Shown here: positions 11,732 to 23,584 of the stretch, one piece after another
Layout: every line of letters begins with the position of its first letter
How positions within the stretch are numbered: position 1 is the stretch's first letter
From: Lineus longissimus
Lineage: Eukaryota; Nemertea; Pilidiophora; Heteronemertea; Lineidae
Assembly (NCBI RefSeq): GCF_910592395.1
Contig: NC_088309.1
Location: 3,040,501-3,104,500 of the forward strand
Direction: 5' to 3'
DNA: 64,000 nucleotides
Program-made: the position numbers and the translations under genes
Notes under the pieces: model-generated
The model's database searches: none
Told to the model about the DNA's origin: nothing
The model's input: the letters and a program-made list of their open reading frames with translations, nothing else

Positions 11732-11799
11732 ATCTATTTGAACCATAGATCTTTAAATCGTCGGTCTAATGCTCTAAACCACTTGAGCTATCAAGAACC
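11732..11799 (-). repeat. tRNA-like SINE head (degenerate)
   Basis: Read on the minus strand, the sequence has an A-box-like TAGCTCAAGTGG (11790-11779), a 5-bp stem that could be an anticodon arm, and a B-box-like GGTTCAAAT (11744-11736) at tRNA-like spacing. Position 33 of the presumed anticodon loop is not T and the acceptor stem is not maintained, so it is not a functional tRNA. With the flanking 52-bp duplication it probably represents a SINE. Confidence 0.4.
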
Positions 11800-13098
11800 G
11801 ATTGAAACTATGAATCTGCTGAATATACAAGCTACTTGGCAGTTGTGAGCTTTTAAAGGAACATTAGGATTTTGATGGGAGTCTGAACCAATGATCAAGG
11901 CGCTACATACATGTAGGTTCTTTGCTTTGACCCACTCTAATAGCAACTCAACTAAAAAAGCGAAAATATTCAAGAAATACAAATGAAATTTTCTGATGAA
12001 GTATAAAAATTTGATTAACAAGTTACAAAAATAGCAATGGAAAGTTTCCAAACACTGTTTCTCTTCATATTACCATATCACGATAGAATGTGACATACAG
12101 TAACGAATGTTGATACAGTTTGTTTACATTTCTCTTGGTCTCTATCAGAATTACATATTTTAGATAATTGAAAACAAAAGAAACAAGTCCTTCCTACTCT
12201 TGACTTTACCAACTTTCACTCCTTAATCAATCATTCAAATCTTCTCGAAAACTATTGCCAACTAGATAAATGGGCAATTATTCATTGCCTCCATATTAAC
12301 ACAAATTATTTCAACACTTCAGGGCACGGTGAAAAAAACAAACCTCAGACTCCATAAGACAGAATCTGACGATTCTACACTGCCAATTATAAAAAACATT
12401 GGTCTAAAACGACAACTCCTGCAGGCCTACATGTTGCCCTTGCCAATTTGAAATCGGTACAAAATCTGAAACAAGTTTATGCCACAGTGACTCATGGAGA
12501 TGTATGCATCAAGTGGACTTCACAGGATTTCTTTCCTTTCGAGAGCAACAAACATCAGGAAAGCATACATAGGAGTTTCGACCAAGAGAAAAAAAGACTA
12601 TTTACAAATGAGAACACCAGTACACACATTACAATAATCCTTTCTATAAAATTCACCTGCAAGTGAATCAACTACCAGCAGCACAAAATCAGACTTCTCA
12701 TCTACATTGGAAGTCGAAGAATATTTAGAGAAATGGACAAGGTCTGTTTGTTCTTTCTGACCCTTGACCAGAAAAGAATTTAACCGTGATGTTATTCAGA
12801 TCAACTAGGGCTTACATGGTTAACAACATACATGCATGTAGATGAGATGCTATATGCGTACAACTAAACCTTTTGCATAGCTTAAGCTGACCATTCTTAC
12901 ATGTACAGCTGCTTATGCATCAACAACCAGTTGTTCATGAATCTACATCTTTAGGCATGGCAATTCCAGCAGCCCTAGGAATCGACAAACACTGAAAGTC
13001 ATGGCAGCATCTAGCTTTCATTGATGTGAGCAGAGACATGTAATATCATTAGAAGTAGTTGTGTTGTTCTCTTTCTTCCTTCGTTCCAGAGTAGCCTT
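11800..13098. other. Sequence downstream of piwi, probable 3'UTR then intergenic
   Basis: This lies immediately 3' of the piwi stop on the minus strand and should hold its 3'UTR. I saw no canonical AATAAA for that strand (TTTATT on the plus strand) here, so the transcript end is not placed. No coding frame of interest was found. Confidence 0.4.
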
Positions 13099-16000
13099 CT
13101 ACAAGTAGAATAAGGTTTCTGAAAGAGCCGGACTGGGCTCGGTCTTCAGCGACTGGCCAACCAAGAAGGCAAGCTTGTGCGCATACTGGCAGGGCGCTGG
13201 CACCCGGATGGTTCCCTGAAATGTGAATTGCCAAGAAGTTAGTGAATAGCAAACACAATATGAATTCTCTAGCACCAGTCTTGCTTCAGAGAAGTCGTAT
13301 CTTGCGACCAATTGATCAAACTTTATATTGATTTCTTCAAGGTTTGTTACTCGTGAATATCTACAAATTTGATCATTTGCAGGGACATGTATGGCAGATA
13401 CTCACGGGCCAATTATAGTACAGATGAGTAAGCTTGTAGGTGAGTCTCTGAATGTGGTCAGGCTTGATACCAGTTCCATCATGGATGACGTTGTAGTGAG
13501 TGGGAGACACAGTGCCTTGACGAACAGACTGCGAGATCACAAAGAAATCGTACCTGAAGAGAGGAAATCAAGCATGAAGATGAAGTCATCGAGGCATTTA
13601 ATTGGCATTCTTTTTCTTGCACTACAGTAAGAGGATGCTTGACGGCAGATGAATGGCTTCTCCATGTACTAGCAAGCAACCACTTTTTATTTCCATAGAT
13701 CTTTGATGAAAGGCCAACATCTCTCTCTCTCTCTCGGACAGTTACATACTACAACAACAAAGCAGTCCAGAGGTCCGCAGAAGAACTGTTTTCCTCGAAA
13801 AGACATGTGAAGCCACTGCCGTGCCCACAAGGTTAACTTACCAGTTCTTCCTGGTCACAACATCATCAACGATAGTGCCAGGGGGTGGGTTCCCAGCTTC
13901 TCTACCACTTTGCTGGAAGAACCTTGTAGATAGCCTCTTCTTCACCACAACCATTGTTACCTGTGGGCTGAAATGAATTGTGAAGATTTCAATACTGATA
14001 GAATGCTCAAAAGGGAGACGTGACTGACCACCAACTTCATCAATAACTTACTATTTATCGACGCCAAGCTCGGCCGCGAAACATCTGATAGAATCCAGCA
14101 CTTGCGGCAACTCATTTTGAGCAATACAAGCAAGCTGTCCATCTCCAACACCATCACGATAAACAATGATTTTGTCTGGAAGAACCTTGTTCACAGTAAA
14201 GTACTTGGTTAGGGCACCTGGAAGAGAAAGCACTCGAATCAACCACTTTTGTGACATGAACAGAGATGTGAATATCTTTGCCAGTCACTTCCCCGAGAAA
14301 ATGATTTTCCACAACAGTGTTGAAATACCCACTTTTTAACATGACTATAGTTATTGATGTCACCCATTTCTTCGGCTGAAATATGTAATTTGAGTCTACT
14401 AAAACCACAAACTTTCTCACACCACAATGAAGATGATTTCTCGCCGACAACCCACCCTAACCTTACACATGGACCCAACAAGCAAACTTCCACCATGTAT
14501 ACACACCGGTCATCATAAACTTTAGATGATCATGGACCTCCTGCTGGGCATCAAAGACAGTAGCCTTGCTGTAGTATCTTGTGTAGGAAGCATTCAAGCT
14601 GGCGACAAATCCACCTACTGATCGTTGCTTGCGCTCGTGGTATGTGTCAATACCGATCACCATGCTATTCTTCAGCTGAAAAGGACATGAAGAGAATTGA
14701 CAGTTAATATCAGCACTTCATATCAGGAAGGTAGCTAGTAGTAACTAATAACTACTTGGCACATTTAACCACAATATATTGCTGCATAGATTACTTACAG
14801 GAATTTCAAGAGCCCACACTTCACCACCTAATTTACAGTTGAGTTGGATGGCAACCTTGGTACAAACTGACATCAACATCTGTTTCTTAGCAATGGTTCG
14901 TCCAACAATAACCTGGCTGGCAACTGAAAAAGGAGAAGACAAGTCACTTTAAATACCAGTGAGTATTGATTACAATTCCTTTTCGACAAATGACTTGTTC
15001 CAGCTAAAGTGTCCTAAAAGAATTACAGACTGAATATCAAGAATTAGAAGCACTGTTGCTAATGAGTATTCACACGTACTACGTCTGTACATCGGACGAT
15101 AGATGGCATGATGAGAAACCTGCACGCAATTTGCATACCTGGATGTGTAACGCAGCAGAACTTCTTTATTGCATCATATCTGTCTTTTCTGTTGTTTGGA
15201 ACAACACATACAACCAGCTGAGTCTCTTTGGTGACCTCGGACTGAAGAGCATGCACATAGCTCTCCACCCGGTCATCCCGCAGCTGCGTCCTGCAAAGCA
15301 GAATTAAAATGTTTCTTTCATTTCTACCATATCCTGTAGTGTACATTCATTACTGTAGTTTACAGTCAAATAATGTTATCTTCACAACTCTCAAAGATGC
15401 TGCTCCTCCCATAATGAAAAGAAAATTGTCACAAGCCATTTACAAGAAAGGCATTGTACGACTTAGAAAAGAACCCTCGCTCGCACATGAACCAGGAAAA
15501 ACGATTAATTCACAGACCCATACAAGTTCATAGATAGATCGTTAAATCCCAACGGCCACTTACAGTGCCGGTGGTGCCATGCGCATCCCCATCGGGTCAG
15601 CAACTCTTATGATGGTCTGAGCCATATCTTGGGCAGTTTGGGAGTCTCTCTGGCTGTATATGACTGCCCAGTTCCGGACTGCGATGGCACTGATTAGCTG
15701 AGCGCCTCTCATATCTCTTGTCCAGTCGGCCTCCTGAATCTTGTACGAATACTGGAATGGAAGAACATAACCAGTAGCTCTTGTAGCCCGGAGGCTTGAT
15801 ACTGTTAAGAGACCTCAATTGCTTGTGACCAAGTAGTTTTAAAAACCACACACTCCAAGAACAGCCTTTGCAATTAGTCTGCGACTTTTCAGTAAGGACA
15901 CTAAGAATGTCATGCCATTGAATTCTTTAACTCCTTAACAGAAATGCGATACCATAAGTAACAACTACTACTGCAATGTTGTGTACATTCCAAGACAAAA

Positions 16001-19000
16001 TTCTACACACAAGTCTTGAGCCTACTTACAGTCTTTTGCTTCTGGAAGATCTTCTCTGGATGCAACTGACGCGCTGGAACCCGGACCAAATGAGAGGCAA
16101 ATTCTAAACCCCATCCAGACATTTCCTTTTTCACATCAGGATTGCTGGAAGATAAAAGGCGTGGAAGTAAAAACTTGAGTTTAAGAAATAAATTTGTTTT
16201 GCAAGAATATATCATCTAGCTGTGACGACACTGCAGCCAAATTATTTACAACAATTCGGTACGAACCACTCACTCTTTTCAAGTCTAGAAAGACTGAATC
16301 ACACTAAGGAATAAAGGAACTGCCCCACTTGATATGGGATTTGACAGTAGAGTCATTCCTGTGGAAAACACGTAACCAGTTCTATTTAGATTTCTGAGTG
16401 AACACAAGTGAAGTCCAGTTTATTCAATGCAAGATTGACAAGTTTCCTTTGAATACTTACGCACTGAGCTTGGAAATGAATTTTGTCAATCTATCCACCC
16501 GACCGCTCGGCCCAATCCTGGTGTGAGTGGCAAGGTCTCTCATCACCCGGAAGTCATTCCTGATTTGATCAGACAAACCGGTCAAATAACAGAGCTCTGG
16601 GATGAGATAAATAGGTCCCTCTTGACCAGCTCTTATGTCTCTCTTCTTTGGCAACGTTACAAGTAATGGCTGCCCCTCATCCTGAATATTCTTATTATGA
16701 TTCTGAAAAGAAGGACAGAGAGTTAGCCTGTAAAGAGATGATACCACATTGTATAAATCATAAATGGTGAAGTAAAACGAGCAACAACAATATATAACGT
16801 CTGCTTTCAATCAGTGCCGTCAAAACGAGGCACAGTGGGTGCATTGAGCATAATACAGTAGAACCTCCCTCAGCGGACACCTCTGCCAGGCGGACACCTC
16901 TACATTACGGACACGTCCGGCCAGTCCCGATTTTTTCTAAATCATTTCCAATAACAAAAACCTCTGTACGGCGGACACCTCTCTATTCCGAATTGCGGAC
17001 AGGGCGATAGCCAATTTTTGGTCCAATTCCCTCCCAATTACGGACAGTAGGCAAAAACAATGGTTTCCCGCGTGCGCTTGGAGAGTCAAGTAGGCCCGAC
17101 AGGTGTGATATTTGCGTAATTAATCAACGTAATTACCCCATGGCATTGTGTTTTTGTATCCTAATTAAGCCGCGGCATTTGTTTACTCATCTTTTCAACT
17201 AATCACATAGGCCTATTGCATGTATTGTGTCAACGGACACTCATAAATCCACGCGGTTTTGTCAGTGTTGCGGCGAATATGCGTTAGTAGAGAAATAAGA
17301 AAAAATTAATTATTAATCAAAGGTGCTGATGGACAGAAATTATGGTGTTTTTTCACACATTATGACATTTCGAGGAGATTTTGCAATACAAGGGGCACCT
17401 TTTACTAGAGAGATTATTCACGCTCTGAGTTCCAAAGTAGCTCATGTCATTCAACGCAACATCACAAGCAAATACCGATCAGCCAACAGGTTTAAAGTTT
17501 CTACGCTAGATGTCGACACAGAGAAAACCAAGACCTGCAAGGCGGGAACTTCAAATCCACCTCTCGTACGATTTGGCATAACCTCTCTAGGGCGGACACC
17601 TCTCTATTGCGGACACCTTGGCCCAGTCCCATGGGTGTCCGCAATAGAGAGGTTGTACTGTACATTGTAAACCATGGTTCATTTTTAATAATTAAGGTGT
17701 TTTAGAGTAATGATATCGAGACAAGGTTTGAATATTACTTTTTCATAATAATCCATATAGGACAAGTCTTTGTCCCGGGCTTTGAAGGTTGATCTGGGAT
17801 TCTGGTTCCAGTCAATATCGTCAACTCTGTAGGTCTTATTATTGTACCTGAAATACAATTAAGGGAAGTAAGTTTTCTACTTTCATCAGTATTGTTTCTT
17901 TCTTTTTGCAACAACTTAATGATGGAACAACGGTCTAGGAATTTTTCAAATTAAGAAACAAATAGGGACAAGCTTCTTGTAAATCTGGTAGAATACAGAA
18001 GTCCTCTCTGATGGGAAAGTATACTGCCAAATTCCCAGGAGCATAAGCGTTTTTTGAAATACCTCTCTTGACTTGTAGGTCAGTTAAAAATGCACAACCA
18101 GATTTATCAATGTGGCTCTTGATCAATAAAATAACACTCACTTTGTAAGCACAATTTCTCCGACGATTTGTTTGATGCACTCATCTTTAAAGCGGTCTCG
18201 GCTTCGCTGCCTGATGTCGTACATTTGATCGAGTACTGTTGCCTTACGCAGAACCTTGTGGCTCAAATCAATGCACAGCATGACCTTACTCTCGTACGGA
18301 CAGATGCTGGTGGAGAATCCAGGCCACACCTCCATCCTGAAATAGGAAACATTATATTAAATGCCAGGCAGTCTAGTTGGCAAGTAAAAGGGCACTGCTT
18401 TGTAAATTGTTCACAGACCACGGACACTGCGCTACGGTATGGACTATCTGTACCAGCGATCCGAAGAAAACCTCTCCTGTTCTTGTCCTGGCTGGCATGG
18501 CCAGTTCATCACCATAGAACAGCATCATGACCAGACCCACACTCAAGTTTTGAGAGACACTAGATTCAAGAGTCCAGCTTGGCCAAATCGATAACTGGCT
18601 CTTCTTGGGAAATAGAACTTCAGTGCACAATTCTAGTTAACCCTATAACACCTGGAGGCGCCCGATGACGCCCGCCGCCGATCTCACTGGAGGCGCCCGA
18701 TGACGCCCGCACACCCATATTCAAATTTTGCGCGCTTAGCTACCGATCTCCTTCAGAGCGCCGCCTATTATCAATCTATGAAACTTAAGCTTTCAAATGC
18801 CCGGATGAACAATGGTGGTTGCTGTAGAAGTTTTTGAGATATTTGACGATTAAGTTTTTGTTTCTCTTCAAGCCAGTAAATTCAGGTTGGACATTTGAAT
18901 TGCTGAAATGGATCGTTTCTTTGATTCCGATTTAGATGTACCCTATCTAATAGGGAATTTCATCTTCTTTTAAATAAACGGGACTTATAATACATTATTT

Positions 19001-22000
19001 GGAAGTTCACCTATGTCATTTTGTAAAACACTGGACCCATCGCAAAAAATGTGATTTCCAGGTAAAATCACGTCGGGGCCTAGGGGAATAAGCACTTGCG
19101 CTGGCAGTGGCTCTAGGTGTTATAGGGTTAAATACACTTACTTGTGCTCCTCAACTGAAATACTCTGTTCTGGGTTGAAGTAGTGCCTTCCAATCTGCCT
19201 CATTCCCATTATAGCAAGGTCCCTGTAAATAACAACAGAAAATATTGTAATAGCCAAAAGGGAGACCCTTCAGCAGCTAGCTTGCAATCTCTTTGTTGTC
19301 TGACTATACACCTAAAGATGAAAACAACCCAGCAGGCATCTGAAAAAAGACAGGCTAAGAGAAAAACAGTAATGTTTTAGCCTCAAGGAATATCTACCAA
19401 CAAAAAATCACTGAGGGTCCCGGAATGCAGGCTGTTTTATTTGGCTCCGGAAATTTTATTTAGTTACAAATGAACTTCCTTATGCCTGGAAAGTGCCAAC
19501 TTACTTTCTGAAGATGATGTTCATGATCTGAATACATGTTGGAGAACTCTGTGGCAACTCATCAACGAACTGAATTGACACTTCAATCTTCTCGTTGTCA
19601 TAGTTTCTGACGGCAGTGAACACTGTGGGCTGAAATGAAATTTGAAGCAAGGTCAATCCCAGAGTTTGGTTTTGCAAACGTGCCCCTTCTATCTTGTGGC
19701 CAGAGTGTGTTGTTGGATAGACTTTACCAAGAAAGGAGTAAAAAGTAAACTGGTGGCATACTGAACTGGGAATTCATACGCAACCAAATAACATACCCTA
19801 GTGAACAGATGATTGATACTCACATTGTTTGGCAGTTTATGAGGCAGGAAAAGTTGTGCACCATCAAATGCCCTTGTTTCACCGATGATCTCCTTATGAG
19901 AGCTAACCAGGGCAATCCTCAGCCCTTTGTTCTCAATTGGCGGCTTGAAGGACACCGCATACTGGTAGAGGAAGGAACCTTGACGGTGCTGAGTGATCTC
20001 AAAGAAATTCGAGATCAACTGTACAGCTTGCCCACTACAGCCTGCAAGAAAAACCCATGCAATGTCAGATAAGAGGAACTTAAGACCAGAAGGGTACCTT
20101 CAATTCCTGGAGAACTTCTTACAAGATATATAATCTATCTATCACTGCCAGCGTCAACTCGTTGGAAGAATAATTTTGGTCTGTGTGATCTGCATCATCA
20201 GTCCGGTGGCATTCATGACGCCCCTTGTATTATTCCAGACCTTGCAGAATGCAGTGTTCCCCATAATTAACAACTCAAGCAATCTATCAGTCGGCAGGTT
20301 GTCAGCACTGAGAAGTGTTTTACAGTAAAGATTTCCAAGGTCTTATGATATAAAGACGTTACAAATCAACCCATCTCATACCTGACTTGTCACAAATATG
20401 GGCTGGTCTTGTATTTGCTTCATCATCATTTGATCGTCCTTTTCTTCCTGGGGGCTGAGCATCACCAGTTCCCAGACTCATCTGTGCCATACCAGTGGTT
20501 GCACTCTTTACATCAGCAGCAGACCTTGCACCTCCCCTATGACTGGTGCGCCCTCCCGTTGGGGCAGCCGGAGCTGCCTGGGATGGGGCAGCAGCTACCG
20601 TCGTCGACTAGGAAATAAAATATTCAAGATTTTAAAAGTCTCCCGTCTTCGATAGATTTAGACAATATGGGCTCCTCATGGCAATTTTATCGGAGCCCTC
20701 AATCAATATTTCCTTGTTGATCAATTGTAAGAAGAAGAAGTCATTATTTTTTTAATGCAATTGCATGAAGACCTTATAAACAACTACTGAAAGGGGGTTG
20801 GCAAGCAGACCACAGGATTTTCTGATTTATAAAACATGCAAAATGGAAAAGTTGGAGTGAAAGCAAAAGCAAGTTCTTGAGTGTGTTCAAAGGGGCAAAG
20901 GCAATTTTATATTTCACTTTAGAGTAGACATATAGAATATACACGTTCCAATTGATTTTCATAGCAAGTGTCAACTAGAATTAATATTTCCACTCCAGGT
21001 AAAAGGTGTAAATAACAAACATCTAGTAAACACATATTTCTAGGTCTACAGTGCAAGAAAATATTTCATTCACATTTTTACAATATGCTACCTCTAACAA
21101 TACAGCTAAAACAAGCAAGTTTCAAACGAACAAGGGATCCCAAGTCAATAGGACAATTAGGACTGAGGAGTGGAGAAACTATGCGACCCACATTCTTATG
21201 TTATACAAAAGGATAGAAAGCAGAGGACATGTTAATTGGGCAACTAAAGCCAGCACAGAATGCACTAATGTTCCCAAGTATTTTACAACTATTTCTCATT
21301 TCTTTCCAGTTATTTCTGATGGATGACTGATACTGCATTCACTTGACCAATGCGACTTTCAATATTCAGTCAACTCAATATCTTACCTGAACCTCGGGTC
21401 ATCTCGTATCGACAGAATATGGTTTTCAAAGATTGCTGCCGGGAAGGTCAAATTGCAATATTTTTGCTGTGTATGTCAAGTCATTTTGTCATAAAACATC
21501 CACACATTAAAACAGACTTTTTGATGTATTGTTAATTAATTGTAAGAAGAAACAATGATAGTGCAGCAACATTGATCTACATGCAGGTATGCCTGCAGAT
21601 GGAAAAGACACAGAAAACAGGAGAAAGGCCAACATCACACAGATAGACAACACAGGCTCATGCCACCCAGCACCTATTAACAATTATATCAAAGTTTACC
21701 TCGGCTACTGCTCCTCTACTCCGTCCTCGACCTGCCGACGGTGGAGGGGCCTAAATATATTTAATCGCATGAAGGTTAAAATATTTTGCTGTTAAATTAG
21801 AGTCAAGTATTTAAACTTGATTTGATGGATTCTTTACTTGATCAGAGCAGTTTTAAAACTTGTAGGGAGCATGTCAAATTTGTCATGAAGCCAAAAAATG
21901 GCCAGGGCCATTGTGCTCACCTCATGTGGAGGAAAGATGGATAAAGAGCATGGTATTGTGTCATATAGTGTTAGGTTTGATGTAGGTCCAAGCAATTACA

Positions 22001-23401
22001 ATTTCCCCAAAATGGCCAATTTACAGTACATTCGACCTCTGTGACCTTGAAAAGTAGGTCAAATCAAAGAAGACCCGGGTGACACTATGAATGGTTGTTA
22101 AAATTAGATGTACCTATGATATAAAATTGGTGCCAATCGGGCAAGTCATTACTAGGAATAATGGCACTTTGAAGAATTTAGGATTTGGCCCCCTCCCTGG
22201 AGGCCGAACGGCAAATCAGATCGCACCAAACTTCAGTACCTGAGATCACCTGACCAAGGGGTACATGTGTACTTAATTTGTGATCAATAATCATTGCAGT
22301 TAAGAAACGTGCCATAGTTACGGCCTGACGGCGAATTTACGCCATTTGACCTCTGTGACCTTGACAAGAAGGTCAAATTAAAAACCTGTGTGACATATAC
22401 TGTATGGTGGTTAGATGTACCCATGATATCAAATTGGTGGCAATCGGGCAAGAAGTTAAGGAATAATCACATTTTTAAGGTTTTTGGATTTTGCCCCCTG
22501 GTGGTCAAGTGGTGAATCATAATGGACCAAACTTCGGTCCCTGAGATCACCTGACTAAGGGGTAAATGTGTACCAAATTTGGTATCAATAGTCATTGCAG
22601 TTTAGAAACGTGCCATCGTTACATCCTAACGGCCAATTTACACCATTTGACCTCTGTGACCTTGAAAAGGAGGTCAAATCAAAAACCCGGATGATATATG
22701 ATGCACCTTTGCTAGAAGTACCTACCATATTTTTTTCAAAATTTCCCGACTACTATTAAGGGAGATATTGCATATTTTCACTTTTAACGTTTGGCCCCCT
22801 GGTGGCCAAACCATGAAACGAATCGGACCGAAACTTGGTCTCCAAGGTGTCATTACATAAGGGTACATGTGTACCAAGTTTCAACTCAATAGCTCTAACA
22901 GTTACGAAACGTGCCCTGCTAACGGACGACGGACGACGACGACGACGACGACGGACGCCACGGTATGGGATAAGCTCACCTCTGCTAAGAGGTGAGCTAA
23001 AAACAAACACTGTTGGTCTCAGTGAGACAAGGTCTTTTGACACCAGGTGTTGGTTCCATATTTTTCGCCTGGCAACAATGAATTTATCAAAAAGAGGATG
23101 TGGTGGTAACAGTACAATACTTTCTTAGAATAGGCAAGGCTAAAAACATAACAATCGTTTTTTTTCACACAACCACATCATTCAAGGACCCAAAATGACA
23201 CAGCAAATTTACTTTCGAATCGAATCAACTGACATTTCAAAGCAATTTTATGCCCAAAAATACGAACTGCAATGAATAGAATTATCATTTCCTTAAACGA
23301 ACCTGCGGAGCATCTCCTGGTCTTTTCTGTGGCTGGTCAACTCCTCCTCTGGCTCTACCACGAGCCCTACCACGGGAACGGCCAGTGCTCTGTTCAGACA
23401 T
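13099..23401 (-). CDS. PIWIL1: Piwi-clade Argonaute (PIWIL1-type)
   Basis: Eighteen minus-strand coding exons with consistent phases: 23401-23303, 21750-21700, 20607-20382, 20041-19824, 19629-19505, 19222-19142, 18336-18142, 17847-17739, 16702-16461, 16144-16030, 15751-15564, 15290-15139, 14923-14799, 14675-14507, 14217-14052, 13967-13842, 13553-13406, 13215-13099. The total is 2652 nt, 883 aa; human PIWIL1 is 861. It binds piRNAs and silences transposons, typically in germline or stem cells. The N-terminus (residues 1-45) is rich in GRGR/ARGG motifs of the kind methylated and bound by Tudor proteins. The PAZ domain spans about 290-400 ([16 protein letters not shown]), followed by MID and PIWI. 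The slicer tetrad is complete: D652 (VIGID), E688 (QQEVHDHLK), D720 ([10 protein letters not shown]), H858 (QYAHKLAF). The C-terminus ends in FYL, as in the family. The start is an ATG with a purine at -3; a 5'UTR acceptor TTTTCAG at about 23427 suggests an upstream noncoding exon. Confidence 0.96.
13721..13735. repeat. (CT)n microsatellite
   Basis: An uninterrupted CTCTCTCTCTCTCTC run lies in a piwi intron, between the exons ending at 13842 and starting at 13553. It is a simple sequence with no other feature. Confidence 0.9.
16856..17660. mobile_element. 805-bp pogo/Tigger-like MITE in a piwi intron
   Basis: The element is bounded by TA dinucleotides (16854-16855 and 17661-17662), the usual target duplication of Tc1/mariner-pogo elements. 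Its termini are inverted: CAGTAGAACCTCCC at the left and the reverse complement of CAGTACAACCTCTC at the right, extending through repeated GCGGACACCTCT words. A frame of about 115 codons starts at 17323 but shows no transposase motif. It sits between the piwi exons that start at 16702 and end at 17739, antisense-neutral with respect to splicing. Assignment to the pogo/Tigger group rests on the CAGTAGAACCTC terminus and the TA site. Confidence 0.8.
18641..19127. mobile_element. 487-bp piggyBac-like MITE in a piwi intron
   Basis: TTAA target duplications lie at 18637-18640 and 19128-19131. They flank perfect 13-bp terminal inverted repeats, CCCTATAACACCT and AGGTGTTATAGGG. The TTAA site plus CCC/GGG ends is the piggyBac signature. 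Inside the left end a 24-bp GC-rich direct repeat (CTGGAGGCGCCCGATGACGC core) occurs at 18652-18675 and 18687-18710. There is no transposase frame, so it is non-autonomous. It lies in the intron between the piwi exons that start at 18336 and end at 19142, only 11 bases from the latter's donor. Confidence 0.88.
21880..23001. repeat. ~300-bp tandem repeat array with hairpin end, in piwi intron 1
   Basis: Three diverged units are phased by the block GACCTCTGTGACCTTGA (about 22033, 22348 and 22649; spacing about 314 and 301 bases). Each continues with an AGGTCAAAT block, a CAATCGGGCAAG or equivalent block, GGCCCCCT, an ACCAAACTTCGGT-like block, a GGGGTACATGTGTAC block and GAAACGTGCC. The right end carries a (GAC)n tract (22922-22958) and a perfect 11-bp stem with a GCTA loop, AGCTCACCTCT / AGAGGTGAGCT, at 22973-22998. 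Similar GACGAC...AGCTCACC sequences are widespread in marine invertebrate genomes; the exact family is not assigned. Confidence 0.8.
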
Positions 23402-23426
23402 CCCTTCACCTCAGCTAAAACTCAAA

Positions 23427-23584
23427 CTGAAAACAGGACAGAAGTTCGACATACAAAATACTGCTTTTCATTTCAATTCAATCTTACATCACTTCATTTC
23501 TGAAGACAATGCACATGGTGCCTAGCCCTAGCCTACGCCATCAAATGCTCGTCATTTATAGCATTTGGCGATTTGTACCGGTAA
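23427..23584. other. Region 5' of the piwi coding start
   Basis: Minus-strand sequence upstream of the piwi ATG. A TTTTCAG at about 23433-23427 could be the acceptor of a 5'UTR exon, placing the promoter further right, beyond or within the LINE. No TATA box or CpG-dense segment was obvious. Confidence 0.3.

Noticed and set aside
17323-17670. 115-codon frame inside the pogo-like MITE
   Set aside because: No DDE transposase or DNA-binding motif; the end of the frame is simply the terminal repeat.
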